This document shows positions 8,088-18,332 of a stretch of DNA of 64,000 nucleotides, piece after piece. Source of the DNA: Paraburkholderia nodosa DSM 21604 (GTDB lineage Bacteria > Pseudomonadota > Gammaproteobacteria > Burkholderiales > Burkholderiaceae). The stretch lies in contig NZ_JAFA01000005.1 of assembly GCF_000519185.1 (NCBI RefSeq), positions 186,001 to 250,000 on the forward strand. The letters are read 5' to 3'. The position numbers and the translations under genes are program-made. Position 1 is the stretch's first letter. Each line of letters starts with the position of its first letter. The notes under the pieces are model-generated. The model worked only from the letters and a program-made list of their open reading frames with translations, was not told where the DNA came from and searched no databases.

Positions 8088-8975
8088 TCATATCGCCCAC
8101 TGCGTTTCGATCGACTTGAGCGCTGCCGCGATGGTGGGCTCGTCGCGCCGCGCGGCGAGCGTGATGAAGGTGAGTTCCGTGGGCACCGTCACGCCTTCGA
8201 CGATGGTGAGCCCGTGCGCGTGCGCTTCGGCGAGGGCCGTGGAATCGCGTGCGAGCGTGAGGCCCACGCCCGACTTCACGAGATCGAGCATCGACGGCTC
8301 CTGGTCGACCTCGGCTACCTTCACGGGCTTGGCATGCGCGGCCTCGAACAGCGTGGTGAGCAGGCGATTGTGCGCGGAGGCGGGCGGTGTCCAGATCCAC
8401 GGCAGCGCGGCGAGTGCGCGCCAGTCGCGCGCATCCTTCACGCGGTCTTTCCAGCCCGCGGGCGCGAGCACGCGGTACTGGAAGCGCGTGAGCGTGATGG
8501 CGTGGAACGTATCGGGGTCGGGTGTCGGCTGGCCAATGTAGTAGCCCACGTCGAGCTCGCGCGAGCGCACCTGGTCGAGCACCCAGCCCGACATGCCGTG
8601 GCGCAGCGCCGTTTCGATCTGCGGCCAGGTTTCGACGAGCTGGCGCAGAAAGCCGCCGAGGCGCAGGAACGCCGGATCGAGAATGGTCCCGATGCGCAAG
8701 CGCCCGCGGACCTCGTGTCGCAGTGCAGCAGCGGCGCGCAGCACGTCGCCGGCGGCGGCGAGCGCGCGTTCGGCGTGCGGCAGCAGCGCCTGGCCGTCGC
8801 GCGTGAGCGCGAGACCGTGCGAAGTGCGCGTGAAGAGCGTGACGCCCAGCGCCTCCTGCAAATGCTTGATCTGCAGGCTCACCGCCGGCTGCGTGAGATG
8901 CAAATGGGTGGCCGCGCGCGTGAGGTTCCCCTCGCGCGCGACCGTGACAAACGCTCGGAGCAAGGTCAGGTCCAT
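8088..8975 (-). CDS. LysR-family transcriptional regulator
   Basis: The 295-residue protein has a normal LysR layout: an N-terminal HTH (MDLTLLRAFVTVAREGNLTRAATHLHLTQPAVSLQIKHLQ) and a periplasmic-binding-protein-like effector domain from about residue 90. It is divergent from mmsA with 112 bp between the starts. That gap contains AT-rich dyads such as ATATC-CT-GATAT near the LysR start. It probably regulates mmsA and the GMC gene and itself; the effector is unknown. Confidence 0.93.
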   Translation of the reverse strand: MDLTLLRAFVTVAREGNLTRAATHLHLTQPAVSLQIKHLQEALGVTLFTRTSHGLALTRDGQALLPHAERALAAAGDVLRAAAALRHEVRGRLRIGTILDPAFLRLGGFLRQLVETWPQIETALRHGMSGWVLDQVRSRELDVGYYIGQPTPDPDTFHAITLTRFQYRVLAPAGWKDRVKDARDWRALAALPWIWTPPASAHNRLLTTLFEAAHAKPVKVAEVDQEPSMLDLVKSGVGLTLARDSTALAEAHAHGLTIVEGVTVPTELTFITLAARRDEPTIAAALKSIETQWAI

Positions 8976-9087
8976 ATCCTGATATTAAACCGCCTTATAT
9001 CGCTGTTGAGCATTAATCATTGGATCGCGCCCAGGCCTCGCGATTACGCTAATTAGATCGAGGCTTCACGACAAAAGAGGCACACCC

Positions 9088-10611
<1,524 letters not shown>

Positions 10612-10621
10612 GCGCTCGGGA

Positions 10622-10666
10622 GCCGGGCGGTTCGAAAGGAATCCGAAGCGTTCGATGCCGCCCGGC
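10622..10666 (+). repeat. Inverted repeat between mmsA and GMC gene
   Basis: GCCGGGCGG (10622-10630) and CCGCCCGGC (10658-10666) form a 9-bp stem without a following T-run. It could stabilise or partly attenuate the mmsA transcript. Confidence 0.4.
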
Positions 10667-10726
10667 GCAGTAAGCGCAGTTCAAAAAATACAACATGAAG
10701 AGAGCAGTCATTGCTGGAGACACATC

Positions 10727-12430
10727 ATGCCTGCACCGAGTGAAGCTCAGGCCGCGCGCCGCCTCGAAGGCGAATTCGACTATGTGATCGTTGGCGCGGG
10801 CACCGCGGGTTGCGTGCTCGCCAATCGCCTGACCGAAGACGCGGACGTCTCCGTGCTGCTCCTCGAGGCGGGCGGCGCGGACGACTATCACTGGATCCAC
10901 ATTCCCGTGGGCTACCTGTACTGCATCGGCAATCCGCGCACGGACTGGCTCTACAAGACCGCCGCCGAAAAAGGCCTCAACGGCCGCTCGCTCTCCTACC
11001 CGCGCGGGCGCGTGCTGGGCGGCTCGTCGTCGATCAACGGCATGATCTACATGCGCGGCCAGCGCGAGGACTACGACAACTGGGCGCGCGAGACCGGCGA
11101 TTCCGGCTGGTCGTGGGACAGCGTGCTGCCCGTGTTCCGCCGTAGCGAAGACCATCACGGCGGCGCGAGCGAGTTTCACGGCGCGGGCGGCCAATGGCGC
11201 GTGGAGAAGCAGCGCCTGCGCTGGCAGATTCTCGAATCGTTCGCGCACGCCGCGCAAGAGCAGGGCATTGCCGCCACCGACGACTTCAATCGCGGCGACA
11301 ACAGCGGCGTGGGCTATTTCGAGGTGAACCAGAAGCGCGGCGTGCGCTGGAACGCGTCGAAGGCGTTCCTGCGCGCGGCGATGAAGCGGCCCAACCTCAC
11401 GGTCGTCACCGGCGCGCTCACGCAGCGCGTGATCTTCGAAGGCAAGCGCTGTGTGGGCGTGGAGTATCGCGGCGACGTCGATTACGTCGCGCGGGCGCGG
11501 TGTGAAGTCATCCTGAGCGCGGGCGCCGTGAATTCGCCGCAATTGCTCGAGCTTTCGGGCATCGGCGATGCCGAGCGGCTCGCGCAACTCGGCATTGGCG
11601 TCGTGCAGGATCTGCGCGGCGTGGGCGAGAACCTCCAGGACCATCTGCAATTACGGATGGCGTTTCGCGTGAACGGCGTGCGTACGCTCAATACGGCCTC
11701 CGCGCACTGGTGGGGCAAGCTGATGATCGGCATGCAGTACGCGTTGTTCCAGAGCGGGCCGATGTCGATGGCGCCCTCGCAGCTGGGCGCGTTCGCGAAG
11801 TCGGACCCGGGTGACCCCGCGCTCACGCGGCCCGACCTCCAGTATCACGTGCAGCCGCTTTCGCTCGACCGCTTCGGCGAGCCGCTGCATCGCTTCAACG
11901 CGTTCACCGCCTCGGTGTGCAACCTGCGGCCCACGTCGCGCGGCAGTATCCACGCCGTTTCGGCTGACCCGTCGCAGGCGCCCGCGATCGCACCCAATTA
12001 TCTTTCGACCGATCACGACCTGCGCGTTGCGGCCAATTCGATACGGCTCACGCGGCGCATCGCGGCTTCTGGCGCGCTCGCGCGCTACCAGCCGCACGAG
12101 ATCCTGCCGGGGCTCGCGTTTCAGACCGAGGAGCAGCTGCGCGAGGCGGCCGGCAACGTCGGCACGACGATCTTTCATCCGGTCGGCACGTGCCGCATGG
12201 GCCGCGCCGACGACCCCGACGCCGTGGTCGACGCGCGCCTGCGGGTGCGCGGCGTGGAGGGCCTGCGTGTGGTGGACGCCTCGGTCATGCCGACCATTAC
12301 CTCGGGAAACACGAATTCGCCGACGCTGATGATCGCGGAGCGCGCGGCCGCGATGCTGCGCGCCGATCGCCGCGAAGGGGCGCGTGCGCAAACGGAGGCC
12401 GCCGCCGGTGCAACGCTGACGACCGCCTGA
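10727..12430 (+). CDS. GMC-family oxidoreductase (choline/alcohol dehydrogenase-like)
   Basis: The 567-residue flavoprotein has the FAD dinucleotide fold DYVIVGAGTAGCVLANRL near the N-terminus, the GMC signature GRVLGGSSSINGMIYMRG, signature 2 GAVNSPQLLELSGIG, and C-terminal HPVGTCRMG and TSGNTNSPTLMIAERAA. It oxidises an alcohol to aldehyde; the substrate is not determined, and BetA-like choline oxidation is only one option. The ATG at 10727 follows CTGGAGAC; an open frame upstream overlaps mmsA and is not used. It lies 115 bp after mmsA on the same strand. Confidence 0.92.
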   Translation: MPAPSEAQAARRLEGEFDYVIVGAGTAGCVLANRLTEDADVSVLLLEAGGADDYHWIHIPVGYLYCIGNPRTDWLYKTAAEKGLNGRSLSYPRGRVLGGSSSINGMIYMRGQREDYDNWARETGDSGWSWDSVLPVFRRSEDHHGGASEFHGAGGQWRVEKQRLRWQILESFAHAAQEQGIAATDDFNRGDNSGVGYFEVNQKRGVRWNASKAFLRAAMKRPNLTVVTGALTQRVIFEGKRCVGVEYRGDVDYVARARCEVILSAGAVNSPQLLELSGIGDAERLAQLGIGVVQDLRGVGENLQDHLQLRMAFRVNGVRTLNTASAHWWGKLMIGMQYALFQSGPMSMAPSQLGAFAKSDPGDPALTRPDLQYHVQPLSLDRFGEPLHRFNAFTASVCNLRPTSRGSIHAVSADPSQAPAIAPNYLSTDHDLRVAANSIRLTRRIAASGALARYQPHEILPGLAFQTEEQLREAAGNVGTTIFHPVGTCRMGRADDPDAVVDARLRVRGVEGLRVVDASVMPTITSGNTNSPTLMIAERAAAMLRADRREGARAQTEAAAGATLTTA

Positions 12431-12637
12431 GGGCATGGAGCGACGCGCAAGGTAGCGTCGATTCGACGATTATATGGGACGCACGCGGAAGCGCCTCCGC
12501 GCGCGTGTTTCTGTACGTCCGTCAGATATGGGTTTGCGGTGATCGTGCGTCTAACGTGCGCACATCTTTCATCGTACTGTCGTCAACTATCGGTTGTAAT
12601 GTTCGCTGTCGTTGTGACGCTCCCTTAAGTGCAAATC

Positions 12638-12661
12638 CCAATGATTGCGCTGCATCATTGG
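12638..12661. promoter_or_regulatory. Operator-like dyad upstream of liv cluster A
   Basis: CCAATGAT and ATCATTGG are perfect 8-bp arms separated by 8 bp. It lies in the 370-bp gap 12431-12800 ahead of the livG-like gene. The rest of that gap is AT-richer than its surroundings and holds no gene I could support. Confidence 0.4.
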
Positions 12662-12800
12662 CGAGACAATGACGCGAAAGTCGGCAGGCGCGCGTTGCGC
12701 GCATCGGGAGGCGCGCCGCCACGTCCGCGCCGGACCTCACCGTGCACCACGAGTCACGGACGGTCTGCAGTGTTACGCCTTACCACGCTCGGAAGGGGAC

Positions 12801-13580
12801 ATGATTCTCGGCGACACGATTCTGGAGACACGCGACCTCACGAAACAGTTCAAGGGCTTCACGGCCGTGAACGGCGTGAACCTGCGCGTGTGCCGCGGCT
12901 CGATCCATGCACTGATCGGACCGAACGGCGCAGGCAAGACCACCTGCTTCAACCTCCTCACCAAATTCCTCGTGCCCAGCGCTGGGCGCATCGTCTTCAA
13001 CGGCATCGACATCACCCATGAGCGGCCCGCGCAGATCGCACGGCGCGGCATCATCCGCTCGTTCCAGATTTCGGCCGTGTTTCCGCACCTCACGGCGCTT
13101 CAGAACGTGCGCGTGGGGCTGCAGCGCTCGCTGGGCACCGCCTACCACTTCTGGAAGAGCGAACGCACGCTCGCGGAGCTCAACGACCGTGCGATGGATC
13201 TGCTCACGCAGGTGGGCCTCACCGATTTCGCCGACGTGCCCACGGTCGAGCTGGCCTATGGCCGCAAGCGCGCGCTGGAAATCGCCACGACGCTCGCGAT
13301 GGAGCCCGAACTGATGCTGCTCGACGAACCGACTCAGGGCATGGGCCACGAAGACGTGGACCGCGTGACGGCGCTCATCAAGAAGGTATCGAGCGGGCGC
13401 ACGATCCTCATGGTCGAGCACAACATGAACGTGATTGCCGGCATCTCCGACACCATCACGGTGCTTCAGCGCGGCGAGGTGCTCGCCGAAGGCAGCTACG
13501 CGGAGGTCTCGAAGAATCCGCTCGTCGCCGAGGCCTATATGGGCAGTGCGGACGCGGCGCTGACGGGGGCGCACGCATGA
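12801..13580 (+). CDS. livG: Branched-chain-type ABC transporter ATP-binding protein (LivG)
   Basis: The 259-residue nucleotide-binding subunit has an intact Walker A (GPNGAGKTT), Q-loop region FQISAVFPHLT, Walker B (LMLLDEPTQGM) and H-loop VEHNMNV. The ABC signature segment reads ELAYGRKRALEIA, i.e. the LSGGQ position is LAYGR, as in several LivG proteins. The ATG at 12801 follows GGAAGGGG; the frame upstream is merely open. It starts cluster A and overlaps the next gene by 4 bp, implying coupled translation. Confidence 0.93.
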   Translation: MILGDTILETRDLTKQFKGFTAVNGVNLRVCRGSIHALIGPNGAGKTTCFNLLTKFLVPSAGRIVFNGIDITHERPAQIARRGIIRSFQISAVFPHLTALQNVRVGLQRSLGTAYHFWKSERTLAELNDRAMDLLTQVGLTDFADVPTVELAYGRKRALEIATTLAMEPELMLLDEPTQGMGHEDVDRVTALIKKVSSGRTILMVEHNMNVIAGISDTITVLQRGEVLAEGSYAEVSKNPLVAEAYMGSADAALTGAHA

Positions 13581-14347
13581 ATACGGTCACCGAACGCGAG
13601 ACGGCCGCCGCTGCGGGTGCGACCGAGAGCGCGAAGGCGCTGGAGATTGCGGGGCTGCAGGCGTGGTACGGCGAGTCGCACATTCTGCACGGCGTGGATC
13701 TCTCCGTCGGGCGCGGCGAGGTCGTGACGCTGCTCGGGCGCAACGGCGCGGGGCGCACGACGACGCTGCGCGCCATCATGGGGCTCACTGGGCGGCGCAC
13801 GGGCTCGATCCGGATTGGCGGGCGCGAGACTATCCAGATGCCCACCTATCGCATCGCGCACTGCGGCGTGGGGTATTGCCCCGAGGAGCGCGGCATTTTC
13901 GCGAGCCTCTCGTGCGAAGAAAATCTGCTCTTGCCGCCGCATATCGGCGCGAAAGGGGGAAAGTTAGCGGAGGGCATGTCGCTCGACGAGATCTACGCGA
14001 TGTTTCCCAATCTCGCCGAACGGCGCAACAGCCAGGGCACGCGGCTTTCCGGCGGCGAGCAGCAGATGCTGGCCGTGGCGCGCATCCTGCGCACGGGCGC
14101 GAACCTGCTGCTGCTCGACGAGATATCCGAAGGTCTCGCGCCGGTGATCGTGCAAACGCTCGCGCGCATGATCCTCACACTTAAGTCGCGTGGTTACACG
14201 ATCGTGATGGTCGAGCAGAACTTCCGTTTTGCGGCGCCGCTCGCGGACCGCTTTTACGTGATGGAGCACGGGCGCATCGTCGAGCACTTCGGCACTGCCG
14301 AGCTTGAGGGAAAGATGCCGGTGCTGCACGACCTGCTGGGCGTTTAA
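13577..14347 (+). CDS. livF: Branched-chain-type ABC transporter ATP-binding protein (LivF), Arg in Walker A
   Basis: The 256-residue second nucleotide-binding subunit of cluster A has the signature RLSGGEQQMLAVARIL, Walker B LLLLDEISEGLAP and H-loop VEQNFRF. Its Walker A reads GRNGAGRTTT, so the invariant lysine is Arg60 (codon CGC at 13754-13756). The other two LivF/LivG copies in the window have GKT or GKS. It overlaps livG by ATGA and is followed by the binding-protein gene after 109 bp. Overall length and other motifs are normal. Confidence 0.92.
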   Translation: MNTVTERETAAAAGATESAKALEIAGLQAWYGESHILHGVDLSVGRGEVVTLLGRNGAGRTTTLRAIMGLTGRRTGSIRIGGRETIQMPTYRIAHCGVGYCPEERGIFASLSCEENLLLPPHIGAKGGKLAEGMSLDEIYAMFPNLAERRNSQGTRLSGGEQQMLAVARILRTGANLLLLDEISEGLAPVIVQTLARMILTLKSRGYTIVMVEQNFRFAAPLADRFYVMEHGRIVEHFGTAELEGKMPVLHDLLGV

Positions 14348-14456
14348 TTTTCGGTTCTGGTTTGCCGCGCGACGCAAACGTGCCGCGCGAATCGCTTTGC
14401 CTCCAGTGTTCATGGAGTGTTCCTGAATAATTACGCAACCAAGGAAGGAGACTGCA

Positions 14457-15674
14457 ATGAAGAAAACCACGTTCGCGCGGCTCGCGGGCCTCTTTGCCGC
14501 CTCGGCAGCTGCGATGGCGTTCAGCGCGGGGAGCGCGCAGGCCGCCGACGACGCGGTGAAGATCGGCTTCATCACCGACATGTCCGGCCTTTACGCAGAC
14601 GACGACGGCCAGGGCGGCCTCACGGCGATCAAGATGGCGGTCGCGGACTTCGGCGGCAAGGTGCTCGGCAAGCCGATCCAGATCGAGTACGCCGATCACC
14701 AGAACAAGGCCGACATCGCCGCTTCGAAGGCGCGCGAATGGTTCGACCGTGACGGGCTCACCATGCTGCTCGGCGGCACGAACTCGGCAACGGCGCTGGC
14801 GATGAACCAGGTCGCGCTAGAGAAGAAGAAGGTGTACTTCAACACGGGCGCGGGCACGGACGCACTGACGAACGAGCAGTGCACGCCGTACACGGTCCAC
14901 TACGGCTACGACACGGTCGCGCTCGCGAAGGGCACGGGCCTCGCGGTGCTCAAGCAGGGCGGCAAGAGCTGGTTCTTCCTGACCGCAGACTACGCGTTCG
15001 GCAAGTCGCTCGAGAAGAACACCGCGGACGTCGTGAAGGCGAACGGCGGCCAGGTGCTCGGCGAAGTGCGCCATCCGCTTTCGGCGTCGGACTTCTCGTC
15101 GTTCCTGCTGCAGGCGCAAGCCTCGAAGGCGCAGATCCTCGGCCTCGCGAACGCGGGCGGCGACACGGTCAACGCGATCAAGGCCGCGAAGGAATTCGGC
15201 ATCAACAAGACGATGAAGACCGCGGCGCTGCTGATGTTCCTGCCCGACGTGCACAGCCTCGGGCTCGACACCACGCAGGGCCTCGTGCTCACGACCGGCT
15301 GGTACTGGGACCAGAACGACGACACGCGCAAGTGGGCGCAGCGCTACTACGACCAGACGAAGAAGATGCCGTCCGAACTGCAGGCGGCCGACTATTCGGC
15401 GGTGACGACGTATCTGAAGGCGGTGCAGGCGGCCGGTACGACGGATTCCGACAAGGTCATGGAGCAGCTCAAGAAGACCAAGGTCAACGACTTCTATACC
15501 AAGGGCGGCTACATCCGCCAGGACGGCGTGCTGATCCACGACATGTATCTCGTCGAGGTGAAGAAGCCGTCCGAGTCGAAGCGGCCGTGGGACTACTACA
15601 AGGTGCTGCAGACGATCCCGGGCGAGCAGGCCTATACGACGAAGCAGGAGAGCAAGTGCGCGCTGTGGAAGTAA
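14457..15674 (+). CDS. Branched-chain-type ABC transporter substrate-binding protein (cluster A)
   Basis: The 405-residue periplasmic protein has a signal peptide (KKTTFARLAGLFAASAAAMAF...AQA, cut before ADDAVKIGF). It has the type I periplasmic-binding fold of LivJ/LivK relatives: KIGFITDMSGLYADDDG, GGTNSATALAMNQVA, SWFFLTADYAFG. It captures the solute for the LivH/M/G/F proteins encoded around it. AAGGAAGGAG precedes the ATG. The ligand cannot be read from the sequence; many such systems take aliphatic amino acids, amides, urea or aromatic acids. Confidence 0.92.
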   Translation: MKKTTFARLAGLFAASAAAMAFSAGSAQAADDAVKIGFITDMSGLYADDDGQGGLTAIKMAVADFGGKVLGKPIQIEYADHQNKADIAASKAREWFDRDGLTMLLGGTNSATALAMNQVALEKKKVYFNTGAGTDALTNEQCTPYTVHYGYDTVALAKGTGLAVLKQGGKSWFFLTADYAFGKSLEKNTADVVKANGGQVLGEVRHPLSASDFSSFLLQAQASKAQILGLANAGGDTVNAIKAAKEFGINKTMKTAALLMFLPDVHSLGLDTTQGLVLTTGWYWDQNDDTRKWAQRYYDQTKKMPSELQAADYSAVTTYLKAVQAAGTTDSDKVMEQLKKTKVNDFYTKGGYIRQDGVLIHDMYLVEVKKPSESKRPWDYYKVLQTIPGEQAYTTKQESKCALWK

Positions 15675-15701
15675 GCGCGAGCGCGTAAATGCTGCAGTCG
15701 T

Positions 15702-15745
15702 ACGCCGCGCCCGGCGCCCCGAGGTGGGTGCGCCGGGCGCGGCGT
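15702..15745 (+). repeat. Very stable 16-bp hairpin between SBP and livH
   Basis: Perfect 16-bp GC arms (15702-15717 and 15730-15745) flank a 12-nt loop. No T-run follows, so it probably protects the binding-protein mRNA 3' end rather than fully stopping transcription. Confidence 0.6.
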
Positions 15746-15783
15746 GATTGCGTAATCCGTTAATGCGTCAATGGGCGGCTTTC

Positions 15784-16668
15784 ATGACGATTTTTGGCAT
15801 TCCGCTTCCGGCAATGCTGAGCCAGTTGCTACTCGGGCTCGTGAACGGCTCGTTCTACGCGATCCTGAGCCTCGGTCTCGCGGTGATCTTCGGCATGCTC
15901 AACGTGATCAACTTCGCCCACGGCGCGTTGTTCATGCTGGGCGCGATGCTCACGTGGATGGGGCTCGCGTACTTCGATTTGCCCTACTGGGTGATGCTCG
16001 TCGTCGCACCACTCGTGGTCGGCCTGTTCGGCGTCGTAATCGAGCGCTCCATGCTGCGCTGGCTCTACCGGCTCGATCATCTGTACGGACTCCTGCTCAC
16101 TTTCGGTCTCACGCTCGTGGTGGAGGGCGTGTTCCGCTCGATCTACGGCTCGTCGGGCCAGCCCTATGACGTGCCCGACCTGCTCTCCGGCGCGACGAAT
16201 CTCGGCTTCATGTATTTGCCCAACTATCGCGCCTGGGTGGTGGTGGCTTCGCTTGCCGTGTGTTTCGCGACCTGGTTCGTGATCGAAAAGACACGCCTTG
16301 GCGCGTATCTGCGCGCGGGCACGGAGAACCCCAAGCTCGTCGAGGCATTCGGCATCAACGTGCCGCTCATGATCACGCTCACCTACGGCTTTGGCGTCGC
16401 GCTCGCGGCGTTCGCGGGCGTGCTCGCCGCACCCGTGATCCAGGTGTCGCCGCTCATGGGTCAGCCGATGATCATCACCGTGTTCGCCGTGGTCGTGATC
16501 GGCGGCATGGGCTCGATCATGGGCTCGATTCTCACCGGCCTCATGCTCGGCGTGATCGAAGGCTTCACGCGGGTGTTCTGGCCCGAGGCCTCCGCGACCG
16601 TGGTGTTCGTAATCATGGCGATCGTGCTGCTGATTCGCCCCGCTGGTCTCTTCGGCAAGGAACGATGA
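15784..16668 (+). CDS. livH: Branched-chain-type ABC transporter permease (LivH, cluster A)
   Basis: The 294-residue inner-membrane protein has about eight hydrophobic segments and the family opening LPAMLSQLLLGLVNGSFYAILSLGLAVIFGMLNVINFAHGALFMLG. It ends with VVIGGMGSIMGSILTGL, the EAA-like coupling region, and LLIRPAGLFGKE. I place the start at the ATG at 15784, just before IFGIPLP; an ATG at 15763 and a TTG at 15748 are alternatives. Its stop overlaps the start of livM. Confidence 0.92.
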   Translation: MTIFGIPLPAMLSQLLLGLVNGSFYAILSLGLAVIFGMLNVINFAHGALFMLGAMLTWMGLAYFDLPYWVMLVVAPLVVGLFGVVIERSMLRWLYRLDHLYGLLLTFGLTLVVEGVFRSIYGSSGQPYDVPDLLSGATNLGFMYLPNYRAWVVVASLAVCFATWFVIEKTRLGAYLRAGTENPKLVEAFGINVPLMITLTYGFGVALAAFAGVLAAPVIQVSPLMGQPMIITVFAVVVIGGMGSIMGSILTGLMLGVIEGFTRVFWPEASATVVFVIMAIVLLIRPAGLFGKER

Positions 16669-17639
16669 TGCAAAGAAAAGCGCTCTATGGTTTGTTGCTG
16701 ATCGGGTTGATCGTCGCGCCGTTCGCCGGCGCCTATCCGCTCTTCGTGATGAAGGTGCTGTGCTTCGCCCTGTTCGCCGCGGCGTTCAACCTGCTGATCG
16801 GCTACACGGGCCTGCTCTCGTTCGGCCACGCGATGTTTCTCGCGAGCGCGGGCTATACGGCCGGCTACGCAATCCAGTCGCTCAATTTCACGCCCGAGGT
16901 GGGCGTGCTCGCGGGCACGGCGGTTGCCACGGTCCTCGGGCTCGTGGTAGGCATCTTCGCGATTCGCCGGCAGGGCATCTACTTCTCGATGGTCACGCTC
17001 GCGCTCGCGCAGATGGTGTACTTCGTCTTCCTGCAGGCGCCGTTCACGCATGGCGAAGACGGTCTGCAAGGTGTGCCGCGCGGCAAGCTGTTCGGCGTGC
17101 TTTCGCTCGATTCCGATCTCACGCTCTATTACGTCGTGCTCGTGGCGATGGTGCTCGCGTTCATGCTGATCGTGCGCATCGTGCATTCGCCGTTCGGGCA
17201 GGTGCTCGTGGCGATCAAGGAGAACGAGCCGCGCGCCGTCTCACTCGGCTACGACACCGACCGCTTCAAGCTGCTCGCGTTCGTGTTGTCGGCGGGGCTC
17301 GCGGGTCTGGCCGGCGCGCTCAAGGTACTCGTGCTCGGCTTCGAAACGCTCGGCGACGCGTACTGGACCATGTCCGGTCTCGTGATCCTCATGACGCTCG
17401 TGGGCGGCATGGGCACGCTGTTCGGGCCGCTACTCGGCGCGACCCTCATCGTCGCGCTGGAGGACCGGCTGGGCGACATCGGCACCGCGCTCGCAAGAGG
17501 GACGGGCGTGGAGTGGTTCCGCTCACTCGGTGAGTCCACAACGATCGTCACGGGCATCATCTTCATTGCCTGCGTGCTGGCGTTCCGGCGCGGCATTGTC
17601 GGCGAGATCGTGGCGCGCGTGCGACCCTTGCGCGCGTGA
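16665..17639 (+). CDS. livM: Branched-chain-type ABC transporter permease (LivM, cluster A)
   Basis: The 324-residue multi-spanning membrane protein shows LLIGYTGLLSFGHAMFLASAGY, typical of LivM, and the coupling region LVGGMGTLFGPLLGA. It pairs with LivH to form the channel. Two adjacent ATGs (16665 and 16668) overlap the livH stop; the first is used. The frame is open far upstream but runs inside livH. It is the last gene of cluster A. Confidence 0.92.
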   Translation: MMQRKALYGLLLIGLIVAPFAGAYPLFVMKVLCFALFAAAFNLLIGYTGLLSFGHAMFLASAGYTAGYAIQSLNFTPEVGVLAGTAVATVLGLVVGIFAIRRQGIYFSMVTLALAQMVYFVFLQAPFTHGEDGLQGVPRGKLFGVLSLDSDLTLYYVVLVAMVLAFMLIVRIVHSPFGQVLVAIKENEPRAVSLGYDTDRFKLLAFVLSAGLAGLAGALKVLVLGFETLGDAYWTMSGLVILMTLVGGMGTLFGPLLGATLIVALEDRLGDIGTALARGTGVEWFRSLGESTTIVTGIIFIACVLAFRRGIVGEIVARVRPLRA

Positions 17640-17923
17640 TGGCCGGGCGTGCCAGCACTGCTCCGGACTGCGATAGAATGATCGCCCGCCGGCCCGAGCA
17701 GGCGTAACGCGCGCAAAGATGTCGCGCTGCGGCATCCCGCAGCGGCCCGCCGAGCGACAAATCTGTGGCGCCTCGCCCCATTTCGGTGCCGCACTGCACC
17801 ACTAGGGTAAATGCTAGTTGCTGCAGAGGGGGGTGAAGTTTAAAGTTGCACTTAGTTCTGATGCACCGAATTTGCAGGTGGAGAACGAGGAGACAACTGA
17901 GGCACCAAGTGCCCGGACAAGGA

Positions 17924-17957
17924 AGCGCTGTTGGATGAGAGTCCAACAGCGCTTTTT
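17924..17957 (+). terminator. Strong intrinsic terminator, 285 nt past livM
   Basis: A 12-bp stem AGCGCTGTTGGA / TCCAACAGCGCT with loop TGAGAG is followed by TTTTAT. It lies in the 693-bp gap 17640-18332. It either ends a long livM 3' region or ends a separate small RNA or leader transcript encoded in 17690-17957. Confidence 0.8.
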
Positions 17958-18107
17958 ATATTTCTACACGCCTGTTTTCAACGGCGAGCCGATTATCTTT
18001 TTTCCGCTGCGAGGCATGCGACTTACGCACCTTCGTACGCGCCGATTATCCCTTCCCAAATTACGCAAATCAGGCCGCGCGGCCGGACTTTGTCCGCAGC
18101 ACAAGCG

Positions 18108-18124
18108 TTTGCGCATTACGCAAA
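18108..18124. promoter_or_regulatory. Operator-like dyad TTTGCG-CATTA-CGCAAA
   Basis: Six-bp perfect arms are separated by 5 bp, about 45 bp ahead of the predicted -35 of the first cluster B binding-protein gene. It contains ATTACGCAA, also found at 18060 and 14430. Confidence 0.4.
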
Positions 18125-18166
18125 GCGAGCGCGTAATCCTGCTCACTGTAAGCAGATGGAAAGCGC

Positions 18167-18196
18167 TTGCCATCTGAATACGCAGACCGCTACACT
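18167..18196 (+). promoter_or_regulatory. Candidate sigma-70 promoter for cluster B SBP
   Basis: TTGCCA (18167-18172) and TACACT (18191-18196) are spaced by 18 bp, about 137 bp before the ATG at 18333. Confidence 0.5.
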
Positions 18197-18332
18197 CGCC
18201 AATCACCGACCATGCGGTCAGCATTTTTGCGTTGATTTCCCGCAGCCGATTATCGATTTGCCTATGAGGTAATCGGCCGCGGTGCGCCACAATTCCGTAG
18301 CAATAAAGAAAACGAATATCGAAGGAGTGGAG

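Noticed and set aside
14348..14456. A promoter for the cluster A SBP
   Set aside because: The gap has AT-rich bits (GAATAATTACG) but no pair of hexamers with proper spacing.
17818..18272. Short open frames in the gap after livM
   Set aside because: They run through a perfect terminator and candidate promoter, and their residues show no protein character.
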